Both the position numbers and the translations under genes were made by a program. From positions 1 through 32,686 of the forward strand of contig DUBU01000009.1 in assembly GCA_012960155.1 (NCBI GenBank): a DNA stretch of 32,686 nucleotides. The letters are read 5' to 3'. Shown here piece by piece: positions 15,420 through 22,976 of this stretch. This stretch comes from Micavibrio sp. Lineage in GTDB: Bacteria > Pseudomonadota > Alphaproteobacteria > Micavibrionales > Micavibrionaceae. Positions within the stretch are counted from its first letter, which is position 1, and each line of letters starts with the position of its first letter. A model generated the notes under the pieces. It did no database searches, had not been told where the DNA came from, and worked only from the letters and a program-made list of their open reading frames with translations.

Positions 15420-17948
15420 TTATATAATTTTTGCTACTAAAGGTAAGATATCAGCTGGATCCGAGAACCATTCTTCGGTTTCCAGTCTGACTTCGTTTCG
15501 TTCCAGCCCTAGACGTTGCTCAAGCATTTCCGGTGTGCGGTCCGCGATGGCGGCTGCATGGTCTGCCGTTTCAATAGGCTTGTGGAATAGATAGTCACGG
15601 TAGCGCTTTGCCGCTGTGTCTTTGCCCCAGCGCGCAGCTTCGACAGCTTTTTGCAGGGCACTGCTTGCCGCATTGCCGCCAATGATTTTTATGGCCGCCG
15701 CATGCGTGAAGGCTGTTGCAAGGTCAAGTGCGATACTGCGTTTGGCATCATCTCTTGATCGTGCAAATTTATTCATTTGCGCGGCAAAATCCGGGGCGGA
15801 TTGAGCGTACTGAGGCAATACAGATTCCAGATATGGACGCAATTGTCCTTCAACAACCCATTGGTCGTTGAAATCAACACGTGCCGAGACCGGGATTTCA
15901 TCGGCGCGGTCTTTATATTGATCAAGTTTCAAAGAACTAGGCGGGAATGAAACAACGCTATTGCGTGCGTCACTGGTGTCATCGACTGAATTCGCCGGTA
16001 GTTTCCAGTAGGGGCGATAGAATTGAATATCCTCAACCTGTTGACCGTCAGGCGATAGCACAGCTGTAAATGCTATGCGCATTGTACCATCGTAAAACTT
16101 GCCGTTATCGGCCATGACCGGCTTTGATCGAATACATTCCTGAACCACGATATTAGGGTCCACATGATCGGCCCAATATGACCCTTCAGGGGATGACCAT
16201 GATGTGGCCTGATGAAGTTCCGCAACGATATCTTGTCCACTGACCAGCTCGACGCCGCGTCCGATGCTGTCATCGCATGGTTTCATAATGAACTGTGCGT
16301 CCGTAACGGTCTGACCATCGTTTACAAGGCTTTGTAAGCGGTTCTGCAATTCGCGTTCCGTCATTTTAGAAGAGCGGGGTACTACAATAGTTTTAGGGTA
16401 CAGCGCTGCCCATTCATCAGGCGTGGTCACATGTAGATAATCTTTACGCTCGTTTACCGCGCGCCAGCCTAATGTAGCGGAAGTATAGACGGCCTGTTGG
16501 GCGCAAACGATGGCCTGCACCAGATAGGGCAGGCTGTCATGAACGCTGTAGGGGGTAACAACCTTAACCTCATGACCGTATTTTTCTGCCAGTCTCTCTT
16601 CCAACTTGCGGTGATACGGGAATACCAGATCTTCGCGCATGTTTTTGTTATATGCGCGTTTGAACCCGTCAAAACCTGACGAGTACATATCATTGGTTTC
16701 GATGATTTTAACTTTGCCGTCTTCTGTGAGCTTCAGATCAATGGAGGACTCGATCAGAATGGGGAGCCGCGGACGCTCATCACCAAATGCAGGTTTCAAA
16801 GGTGCATCAGGGTCTCTGGGATATAAATCGTTGATACCCAGCTTCGTATTAATTGTCCCTTTGTCCGCGCTGGTAAATTGAAGCTGTGGATTCGTCTGTT
16901 CTTCAGCGCGTCTGGTTTGTAGGCGCGCATATTTAAGACCATATTCCAGCACATCATCAACATTGCCAAGCTCACGGCTGCCATGCATGAAATTTTGGTA
17001 GAACACGCCAGTTTCCGGATCGGCTTTAATGGCCTGTCTGTAATGCTCCAGCGCACCTTCCTTATCACCGAGGCGTGATAGGCATATGCCTCGTAAATTT
17101 AAGAAATGCGCCCTTTCTGATTGCTTGCTGATAAGCGTCAGTGCTTGGGCAATGTGATCACGGCAGGCCTCGTATTGGCTCTGATCATACTCATGATGAA
17201 TAACCATACCCAGCAATTGCGGTTTGATTCTATCTGTTAGTTTATCGCCGTGCTCCTCCAGCAGATGCTTTGCATGGGTGCCTGCTATACCGCGCACGCC
17301 AATTTCATGTTCATAAAGGATTTCAACAAAGTCGCGCACATATTGTGGTGCGTTGATTGTGGCTTCACGAATATCGTAAACATTTACATCATGACGCAGC
17401 CCATAAATAATATTAGACCAAATCCTGTTTGTGATGTCCTCGTCTTGCGGATATTCGGCCAGCTCTGCAACGTCAAATTCCAGAACACCCTTAATATCAC
17501 CCTCTTGCAGCATGAGCCCCAACAGGCGCTCTTTATTTTTAATATCCTCAGGGTCGTATTCTAGTGCTTGTTCAATCGCGCTGCGTGCGGCCTCCAGCCT
17601 ATGCATAAAGCCATAGCAGTCATATAGCATTTCACATGATTCTTTTCCTAGCTCAGGATCCTCGCGTAAACGTTCATAGAGCGGGGCAGCTTCGGTGTAG
17701 ATCTCGGCACGGAAATATATATTCGCGAGAGAGAATACAGTATCGGGATTTTCATGACTGTGCTCGACGGCTAGTTTGCCGGCGGTAATCGCATCATCCA
17801 ATCTATCTTCACCGGCAGAGCGATAAGCCATATATGACCAAAGCTCGCTAAGCGTCATGGATTTCAAGAAGGCGCCTTGTATGGCGGTAAACTCTTCTTC
17901 TGACATATCCAGAATAGTTTGAGCGGTTTTGTTTTGGGTTGTATCCAT
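15420..17948 (-). CDS. TPR-repeat protein with C-terminal ATP-grasp-like domain
   Basis: The N-terminal half (about 30-350) consists of TPR-type helical pairs; good units include LANIYFRAEIYTEAAPLYER and LSRLGDKEGALEHYRQAIKADPE. The C-terminal half looks like a ligase of the ATP-grasp kind: IIETNDMYSSGFDGFKRA (about 415), FIMKPCDDSIGRGVELV (553-569, Lys556 and the Gly-rich loop), VVQECI (about 600) and FYDGTMRIAFTAV (about 620). The E-T-N element comes before the Lys loop, which suggests a circularly permuted form. No signal peptide. A start at 17987 is open, but only the ATG at 17948 has GGGACGG upstream. The product is expected in the cytoplasm; substrate unknown. The 66-residue gene follows by 10 nt. 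Confidence 0.85.
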   Translation of the reverse strand: MDTTQNKTAQTILDMSEEEFTAIQGAFLKSMTLSELWSYMAYRSAGEDRLDDAITAGKLAVEHSHENPDTVFSLANIYFRAEIYTEAAPLYERLREDPELGKESCEMLYDCYGFMHRLEAARSAIEQALEYDPEDIKNKERLLGLMLQEGDIKGVLEFDVAELAEYPQDEDITNRIWSNIIYGLRHDVNVYDIREATINAPQYVRDFVEILYEHEIGVRGIAGTHAKHLLEEHGDKLTDRIKPQLLGMVIHHEYDQSQYEACRDHIAQALTLISKQSERAHFLNLRGICLSRLGDKEGALEHYRQAIKADPETGVFYQNFMHGSRELGNVDDVLEYGLKYARLQTRRAEEQTNPQLQFTSADKGTINTKLGINDLYPRDPDAPLKPAFGDERPRLPILIESSIDLKLTEDGKVKIIETNDMYSSGFDGFKRAYNKNMREDLVFPYHRKLEERLAEKYGHEVKVVTPYSVHDSLPYLVQAIVCAQQAVYTSATLGWRAVNERKDYLHVTTPDEWAALYPKTIVVPRSSKMTERELQNRLQSLVNDGQTVTDAQFIMKPCDDSIGRGVELVSGQDIVAELHQATSWSSPEGSYWADHVDPNIVVQECIRSKPVMADNGKFYDGTMRIAFTAVLSPDGQQVEDIQFYRPYWKLPANSVDDTSDARNSVVSFPPSSLKLDQYKDRADEIPVSARVDFNDQWVVEGQLRPYLESVLPQYAQSAPDFAAQMNKFARSRDDAKRSIALDLATAFTHAAAIKIIGGNAASSALQKAVEAARWGKDTAAKRYRDYLFHKPIETADHAAAIADRTPEMLEQRLGLERNEVRLETEEWFSDPADILPLVAKII

Positions 17949-18041
17949 GGTTCCGTCCCTGAATTTTTGAATGCAGATAATTACCATAATAAATGAGCGG
18001 GGCGCAAGTTTTTATGAAAACAGAGGGTGGGCATAAAAAGT

Positions 18042-18069
18042 TTGACATTCCCCCAGAAATCCATATATT
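18042..18069 (+). promoter_or_regulatory. Sigma-70 promoter of rpsD
   Basis: A perfect -35 TTGACA (18042-18047) is followed after 16 nt by TATATT (18064-18069), about 120 nt before the rpsD start. It is the best promoter match I see in the window, as expected for a ribosomal-protein gene. Confidence 0.7.
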
Positions 18070-18188
18070 ACGCGCTATTCCCGAAAAGAGGGGCGCATAT
18101 GCTTTGTAAAAAGCGCGTTTCCGTTGATTGAGAAACATCAATACATGGTTGGATATCGGGACAAAAACGAAAAGAAGGAAAAAACACT

Positions 18189-18809
18189 ATGAGTGAGAAG
18201 AAGCGTCCTAGCGCTAAGTACAAAATTGACCGCCGCCTGGGTTGTAACCTGTGGGGCCGTCCAAAATCCCCTTATAACAAGCGTCAAACTGCACCTGGCC
18301 AGCACGGTCAGCGTCGTGGCAAAATGTCCGACTACGGTCTGCAGTTGATGGCCAAGCAAAAGCTGAAAGGCCACTACGCTAACATCGGTGAAAAACAGTT
18401 CCGTCGTTACTTCGCGGAAGCCAGCCGTCTGCGCGGCGATACAGGTCAAAACCTGATCGGCCTGCTGGAGCGTCGCCTGGATGCCGTTATCTACCGTTGT
18501 AAATTCGTACCAACAATCTTTGCTGCACGTCAGTTTGTAAGCCACAAGCATATTCTGGTTAACGGCAAATGCGTAAACATCCCGTCTTACCAAGTTAAGC
18601 CTGGTGATGTTATCGAGATTAAAGAAGCTTCACGTCAATTGGCTCTGGTTCAGCAAGCTGAAGAAGATCCATCACGTGATACTCCTGAGTACATCGAAGT
18701 TGATGCGAAAGCACGTAAAGCAACATTCCTGCGCACTCCAAAGCTGGAAGATGTTCCTTTCGCAACACAGATGGAACCACAGCTGATCGTGGAATACTAC
18801 TCACGTTAA
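18189..18809 (+). CDS. rpsD: 30S ribosomal protein S4
   Basis: S4 binds 16S rRNA early in small-subunit assembly. The 206 residues match: N-terminal S4 domain with [14 protein letters not shown] and [11 protein letters not shown], then [19 protein letters not shown], the S4 RNA-binding domain ([34 protein letters not shown] split in two parts, about 95-130; [11 protein letters not shown]), and the usual end LIVEYYSR. The ATG has AAGGAAAAAACACT upstream. It stands alone with its own promoter (18042) and terminator (18832), not in the alpha operon, which is common in alphaproteobacteria. Confidence 0.98.
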   Translation: MSEKKRPSAKYKIDRRLGCNLWGRPKSPYNKRQTAPGQHGQRRGKMSDYGLQLMAKQKLKGHYANIGEKQFRRYFAEASRLRGDTGQNLIGLLERRLDAVIYRCKFVPTIFAARQFVSHKHILVNGKCVNIPSYQVKPGDVIEIKEASRQLALVQQAEEDPSRDTPEYIEVDAKARKATFLRTPKLEDVPFATQMEPQLIVEYYSR

Positions 18810-18831
18810 TCGCTGGTTTTATACAGAATTC

Positions 18832-18858
18832 AAAAGCGCCTTTCGGGGCGCTTTTTTT
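18832..18858 (+). terminator. Intrinsic terminator of rpsD
   Basis: AAAAGCGCC (18832-18840), a 6-nt loop, then GGCGC (18847-18851) and a run of seven T (18852-18858). The stem is extended by A-T pairs into the T tract. A textbook rho-independent terminator 23 nt after the stop. Confidence 0.92.
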
Positions 18859-19036
18859 ATGCCTTGAAAAAAGGTCTTGCAAATAGCATAAATCTGTATT
18901 ATCAAACTAATACACTAACACGATATAAAAACAAATTAGTGGCGAGTTGAACTAAACAGGGAACAGATATTTGTCGGTATCAGGCAACTGAACGGGAGCG
19001 CCGACAAACACTAAACACGTAATGAAGGATAGAGCC

Positions 19037-19312
19037 ATGGAAACCATCGATCTGATCAAGCAAGTAAGTGCTGCGGCCAGAAAAGAGTTCAGAGCGCGCG
19101 TGCAAGCGTCAGGTCTGGAGCTCGCACGCGATAACGGTGACTCTGTCCTTATTACGGGTTGGGGCAATGCCGGTAAGAATATCGGCGAAACGCTTGAGAA
19201 GTCAGGTCTGGAGTGGGAGCCTGTTGGGAACGGCGCTTACAGAGCTTGTGCCTTTCCGTTAGTGCAACGTTCTGTTTCAGAAGCTCTGCAGCAGAAGCCT
19301 CTTTCTATTTGA
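19037..19312 (+). CDS. Unknown small cytoplasmic protein (91 aa)
   Basis: The frame opens at ATG 19022, but AAGGA lies 7 nt before the ATG at 19037, so I take the latter. The protein is helical at both ends with a central GDSVLITGWGNAGKNIGE stretch rich in Gly, and carries no signal or membrane segment. I do not recognise it. It sits between rpsD and the cold-shock gene, with 178 nt of AT-rich DNA before it and 243 nt after it. Coding is supported by the ribosome site and by its codon composition. Confidence 0.65.
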   Translation: METIDLIKQVSAAARKEFRARVQASGLELARDNGDSVLITGWGNAGKNIGETLEKSGLEWEPVGNGAYRACAFPLVQRSVSEALQQKPLSI

Positions 19313-19555
19313 AATCAATAATTTATTCGAATTTCTTTGACTCGGGACTCTAGATCTGTCATTGTCCGCTCGAGTTTGACTATGCTCTCTATGAGACAGA
19401 GCTTACAGAAAAGCACCTTTCTATTGGGTGCGTGAAGATAAAACCCTCACTTTTTTCCGCAAAGTTCACATTTATAGTCATCGCCTATCAGGCTCGAAAC
19501 GCCCTTACACAGTGTGGGGTGAAAATTTGAACATGCATTTACAAAGGAAAAAGTC
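19313..19555 (+). promoter_or_regulatory. Long leader region of the cold-shock gene
   Basis: This 243-nt stretch without a convincing gene lies before the cold-shock gene. It contains GCACC (19413-19417) and GGTGC (19427-19431) as a small hairpin, and AAAGGAAAAA before the ATG. Long structured 5' leaders that act as RNA thermosensors are known for cold-shock genes, so this may be one; the start of transcription is not visible. On the minus strand a short frame ending in KCELCGKK overlaps it (19447-19671); I do not treat it as a gene. Confidence 0.4.
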
Positions 19556-19768
19556 ATGGCTACAGGTACAGTAAAATGGTTTAACGACCAAAAAGGTTTT
19601 GGATTTATCGCTCCTAGCGAAGGCGGCGACGATGTGTTTGTACATATCAGTGCTGTTAACAAATCAGGCATGCAGACTCTGCGTGAAAACCAAAAAGTAA
19701 GCTACGAGATCGAAAAAGATCCTAAGCGCGGCAAAACGAACGCTGTAAATCTTCAAGACGCTGCATAA
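19556..19768 (+). CDS. cspA: Cold-shock domain protein (CspA family)
   Basis: The 70-residue protein is a single cold-shock OB-fold that binds single-stranded RNA and DNA. The signature is clear: [20 protein letters not shown] with RNP1 KGFGFI, and VFVHISAV with RNP2 VFVHI. Length is normal. The ATG has AAAGGAAAAAGTC upstream. It is 92 nt before a DEAD-box helicase on the same strand, a combination that fits RNA remodelling in the cold. The paralogue name cspA is generic; which paralogue this is cannot be told. Confidence 0.95.
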   Translation: MATGTVKWFNDQKGFGFIAPSEGGDDVFVHISAVNKSGMQTLRENQKVSYEIEKDPKRGKTNAVNLQDAA

Positions 19769-19790
19769 TTATTGCACTGCTTATCGCTAA

Positions 19791-19817
19791 CGTTGTGGGC
19801 TCCTTGGGCGCACAACG
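19791..19817 (+). repeat. Hairpin between cold-shock gene and helicase gene
   Basis: CGTTGTG (19791-19797) and CACAACG (19811-19817) form a perfect 7-bp stem with a 13-nt loop. Outer bases (ATCGCTAA, ATAACGCT) can add pairs. There is no T-run, so it may be a partial terminator, an RNA-processing site or a stability element rather than a full stop, and some readthrough into the helicase gene is likely. Confidence 0.45.
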
Positions 19818-19859
19818 ATAACGCTTATGTAATAACGTATTCTACACGAAAGAAGAATC

Positions 19860-21563
19860 ATGAAAAATTTTCAAGGCTTCGGCCTAAATCCTGCGCTTAG
19901 CGCATCTCTGGAGCGTATGAACTATACGCAACCGACACCTATTCAGGCACAGGCGATCCCGTTAGCGCTGGAAGGCCGCGACATTATGGGGTCAGCACAA
20001 ACAGGTACGGGTAAGACAGCTGCTTTTGCTATTCCTGTCGTTGAAATGCTGATGACTACAGATGTCGATTGTGCGCTGATCCTGACACCAACACGCGAAC
20101 TGGGTAAGCAGGTCATGGATATCATGCACCAGCTCTTAGGTCCTAAATCAGGCGTTAAAACAGCGTTTCTGATCGGTGGTGAGCCGATGGGTAAACAGAT
20201 TAATGCATTGAGCCGTCGTCCACGTCTTGTTGTCGGTACGCCTGGGCGTATCAATGACCATCTGGAGCGCGGCAATCTGTATCTGGAAGAAACAACGCTG
20301 CTGGTACTGGACGAAACTGACCGTATGCTTGATATGGGCTTCAGTGTTCAGCTGGATCGTATTTTCAAATATCTGCCAAATGAGCGTCAGACATTGATGT
20401 TCTCGGCAACACTGCCTAAGAACATTTTGAAGCTTTCAGAACAATATATGAATAATCCTGAGCGTGTAGCCGTCGGATCTACAACTGACCCGTCAAAGAA
20501 CATCAAACAGGAAATCATTCGTCTGGACGAAAACTCCAAATACGACGAATTGGTGAACCAGTTGGATAAGCGTAGTGGCTCAGTAATTGTATTCGTGAAA
20601 ACACGCCACAACACTGAAAAGCTGGCCAAGCGTCTGAGCCAAGAAGGCTATGATGCCGAAGCTATCCATGGCGAATTGCGTCAAAGCCGTCGTGATCGCG
20701 TGATCCGTGATTTTAGAAGTCAAAAATACCGCATTCTTGTGGCAACTGATGTGGCTGCACGCGGTATCGATATTCCACATATCGAGCACGTAATTAACTA
20801 TGACCTGCCTCAGGTTGCCGAAGACTATATCCACCGTATTGGCCGTACAGCCCGTGCCGGTGCTGAAGGGGAGGCGCTATGCCTGATTTCTCCACAGGAT
20901 GGTCGCAAATGGCATGCGATTGAACAGCTGATTGACCCAAGCAAGAAGTCATCTGCAAGTGTCCGTCCGTTAGGTGGTAAAGGCCGTAAGTCAAACTCAC
21001 GTGGCGGTGCAGGCTTTAAAGGCCGCGGTGGCAGAGGCGGCGAAGGCTTTAAGGCGCGCGTAGCCAAGGGCGAAAACCCATACAGTAACAATCGCAAAAA
21101 AGGCCTTGTAAAAGCACGTCCGGCAAGAGACGAAGCCGCACAAGGTGAGGGTCGCAAGAGTGATCGTCGTAACAACGAAAAACGCCATAGCGAAGGTCGT
21201 TACAATGATAACCGTCAAAGCGATAACCGTAAGAACGAAAGAGGCGATAAGCGCAGAAGTGAAGGCTTTAAAGGGCGTCCATCCAGAGATGAGAACGCTC
21301 AGGCGCCAAGCCGCAAGCATAGCAGCGGTCCTAAGAAGCCATTCGCCAAAGGTGATAAGCCAAAGAACGACAGATACAAGTCCGAAGGCGGTAAGGGCGG
21401 CAATCCTAAAGGTGGTGAAGGCTTTAGAACCAGACCATCTAAAGGCGGTGCGCCAAAAGGTGGCGCCAAGAAGTTCGGCGCTAAAGGCGGAAAACCTGCT
21501 ATGGGTAAAGGTGCCGGCAAAAAGCAATTTGCAGGCAAAGGCCATAAGCGCTCAGCTGCATAA
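19860..21563 (+). CDS. DEAD-box RNA helicase (RhlE-like), DETD variant
   Basis: The 567-residue protein has all helicase motifs in order: Q motif (PTPIQ, 26-30), Walker A AQTGTGKT (46-53), PTREL, TPGR, box II DETD (151-154) instead of DEAD, SAT (182-184), the ARGIDIP and HRIGRTARAG motifs of the second RecA domain, and then a long basic tail (about 385-567) rich in Gly, Lys, Arg and Asn/Ser that should bind RNA. It lies downstream of the cold-shock gene. The ribosome site AGAAGAA is 3-4 nt before the ATG. Role inferred: RNA unwinding in ribosome assembly, cold adaptation or decay. Confidence 0.96.
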   Translation: MKNFQGFGLNPALSASLERMNYTQPTPIQAQAIPLALEGRDIMGSAQTGTGKTAAFAIPVVEMLMTTDVDCALILTPTRELGKQVMDIMHQLLGPKSGVKTAFLIGGEPMGKQINALSRRPRLVVGTPGRINDHLERGNLYLEETTLLVLDETDRMLDMGFSVQLDRIFKYLPNERQTLMFSATLPKNILKLSEQYMNNPERVAVGSTTDPSKNIKQEIIRLDENSKYDELVNQLDKRSGSVIVFVKTRHNTEKLAKRLSQEGYDAEAIHGELRQSRRDRVIRDFRSQKYRILVATDVAARGIDIPHIEHVINYDLPQVAEDYIHRIGRTARAGAEGEALCLISPQDGRKWHAIEQLIDPSKKSSASVRPLGGKGRKSNSRGGAGFKGRGGRGGEGFKARVAKGENPYSNNRKKGLVKARPARDEAAQGEGRKSDRRNNEKRHSEGRYNDNRQSDNRKNERGDKRRSEGFKGRPSRDENAQAPSRKHSSGPKKPFAKGDKPKNDRYKSEGGKGGNPKGGEGFRTRPSKGGAPKGGAKKFGAKGGKPAMGKGAGKKQFAGKGHKRSAA

Positions 21564-21584
21564 GCTTTAAATCTAAGTTATATC

Positions 21585-21626
21585 CCGTAAGCCTCCGATC
21601 TTTATTGACGTTTCGCAGGCTTACGG
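21585..21626 (+). repeat. Long inverted repeat after the helicase gene
   Basis: CCGTAAGCCT (21585-21594) and AGGCTTACGG (21617-21626) make a perfect 10-bp stem with a 22-nt loop, 22 nt after the helicase stop. There is no T tract. It may stop transcription with a factor, or be part of the promoter region of the lipoprotein gene (a TTGACG lies in its loop). Confidence 0.5.
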
Positions 21627-21666
21627 CGATGATAGTGGCTGAGTTTGCTTTTACGCGGAGGCCGCT

Positions 21667-22179
21667 ATAAATCCTTTCAAATCCAAAATCTTTATGATGG
21701 CACTGGCATTAACGATGACCGCTTGTGCGACGACAACACCACCGAAATCGAAGGCACAGCCCGAGCACGTTGATCATTCGTTACGTCTGGAAAGGCTGAT
21801 AGAGCTAACGGATTACAGTGAACGCGTTTATGCTTACCACGAATTTTGTGTAACAGACGGCACGCCGATAGATCCGCGCTTCGAAGATAACTTCAAAATT
21901 ACTGTAAACTTGCTGTTTGATGAGTTTATCAAGTCTTTACGCTGGGATCCTGCTTATGCGCAGTCACAGATTAAAGAACGTCGTAAGAATCTGCAGAATC
22001 AGCTGAAAGCGCATTACGCCTCATCGGCATGCAGTAGTCCCGAAGCTAACGAAGCGAAGGAATATTACCGTATTCTGAGTAATCAGAGCAGGGATAGCAT
22101 TGAGGATTATATTACAGGCGCGAAAGAAAAGCCTGCTAAGGCGTCTACGAGCGTTCCTTCTTACCAGTCAGAGCGCTGA
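21667..22179 (+). CDS. Small lipoprotein, probable ATA start
   Basis: The product has a lipobox ending at Cys20 (LTMTAC by the numbering from 21667), so it should be lipid-anchored. An ATG at 21694 would give a signal of only 11 residues with no positive charge and no ribosome site. In the same frame, ATA at 21667 has GGAGG exactly 5 nt upstream and gives a normal lipoprotein signal (NPFKSKIF then the hydrophobic part). No ATG, GTG or TTG lies between the upstream stop (21640) and 21694. The mature part is helical with Cys residues (e.g. EFCV, SACSS). The 3' end overlaps the convergent methyltransferase gene by 35 nt. Family not recognised. Confidence 0.72.
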   Translation: MNPFKSKIFMMALALTMTACATTTPPKSKAQPEHVDHSLRLERLIELTDYSERVYAYHEFCVTDGTPIDPRFEDNFKITVNLLFDEFIKSLRWDPAYAQSQIKERRKNLQNQLKAHYASSACSSPEANEAKEYYRILSNQSRDSIEDYITGAKEKPAKASTSVPSYQSER

Positions 22180-22879
22180 TGATACCGTGAAATGTGCGGA
22201 CTTCCTGTTCGGTCATTTCACTGCGAATGAACATATTTTTCAAATTGCGCACCATGGATGGCTTCATAGCTTCATCGCGGAAAAAGCGGTGGTTGTCCAG
22301 CTCGCTCATTAATCTTTCAAGAAAGTTATCGACCTCTCCATGGGCGGCAATATCCGTTTTGCCTGTGGGTAGGGCGCGCTCTGGCGCTTCATATTGCATC
22401 TGAGACCATTCATAAGCGAGCAATAACACACCTTGCGCAAGGTTCAGGGACGAAAACTCGGGGTTTAGCGGTATTGTGACAATCGCATGGGCGAGGGCAA
22501 CATCCTCGTTTTCCAGGCCTGTACGTTCTGCGCCGAACATCAGGCCGATCTTCTGGCCGTCTTGTGCGCGCTTGACCATATCCTGAGCGGCGCTTTTGGC
22601 GGTCAGGACAGGCTTGATCATATCGCGGGGGCGGGCGGTTGTCGCATAAACGTAATGGCAGTCTTTCAGCGCATCCTCTGTGTTCTCGAACACTTGGACA
22701 GGGGGCATGATATCAAACGCACCTGACGCATTCGCTGTGGCCACGGCACTCGGCCAGCCATCGCGCGGATTAACAAGGCGCATATCCGTTAAGCCGCAAT
22801 TCAGCATGGCGCGCGCGCAAGCACCGATATTCTCGCCCATCTGTGAATTGACTAATATGACAGCAGGTTTGTTATCCAT
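22145..22879 (-). CDS. trmJ: RNA 2'-O-methyltransferase, TrmJ/SpoU type
   Basis: SPOUT-family methyltransferase that by family should methylate C32/U32 of tRNAs. The three SpoU motifs are seen: VNSQMGENIGACARAM near the start, GLMFGAERTGLENED in the middle (FG-E--GL) and IPLNPEFSSLNLAQGVLLL after it. The C-terminal part is a helical extension. 244 residues fit TrmJ. The frame is open from a TTG at 22915, but the ATG at 22879 begins the conserved fold, so I use it; no good ribosome site precedes either. It converges with the lipoprotein gene and is divergent from the RNB gene at 22977. TrmJ rather than another SpoU member is a probable call. Confidence 0.85.
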   Translation of the reverse strand: MDNKPAVILVNSQMGENIGACARAMLNCGLTDMRLVNPRDGWPSAVATANASGAFDIMPPVQVFENTEDALKDCHYVYATTARPRDMIKPVLTAKSAAQDMVKRAQDGQKIGLMFGAERTGLENEDVALAHAIVTIPLNPEFSSLNLAQGVLLLAYEWSQMQYEAPERALPTGKTDIAAHGEVDNFLERLMSELDNHRFFRDEAMKPSMVRNLKNMFIRSEMTEQEVRTFHGIISALTGKKERS

Positions 22880-22976
22880 GTCGCGGTTATAAACGATATC
22901 CTTGGGAATTCCCAAGTTTTATATTGAAAAAACGTAGTTTCCATAGTATGGTATTGCCAATAATCGAACTGGGAAA

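Noticed and set aside
19447-19671. Minus-strand frame with CxxC ending, overlapping the cold-shock gene start
   Set aside because: It overlaps a certain gene on the other strand and its codons mirror the csp frame; the CxxC end is the only suggestive part.
20950-21560. Repetitive G/K/R-rich 3' part of the helicase gene as a tandem DNA repeat
   Set aside because: Repeats are at protein level only (KGG, SEGF-like), with varied codons; a usual RNA-binding tail.
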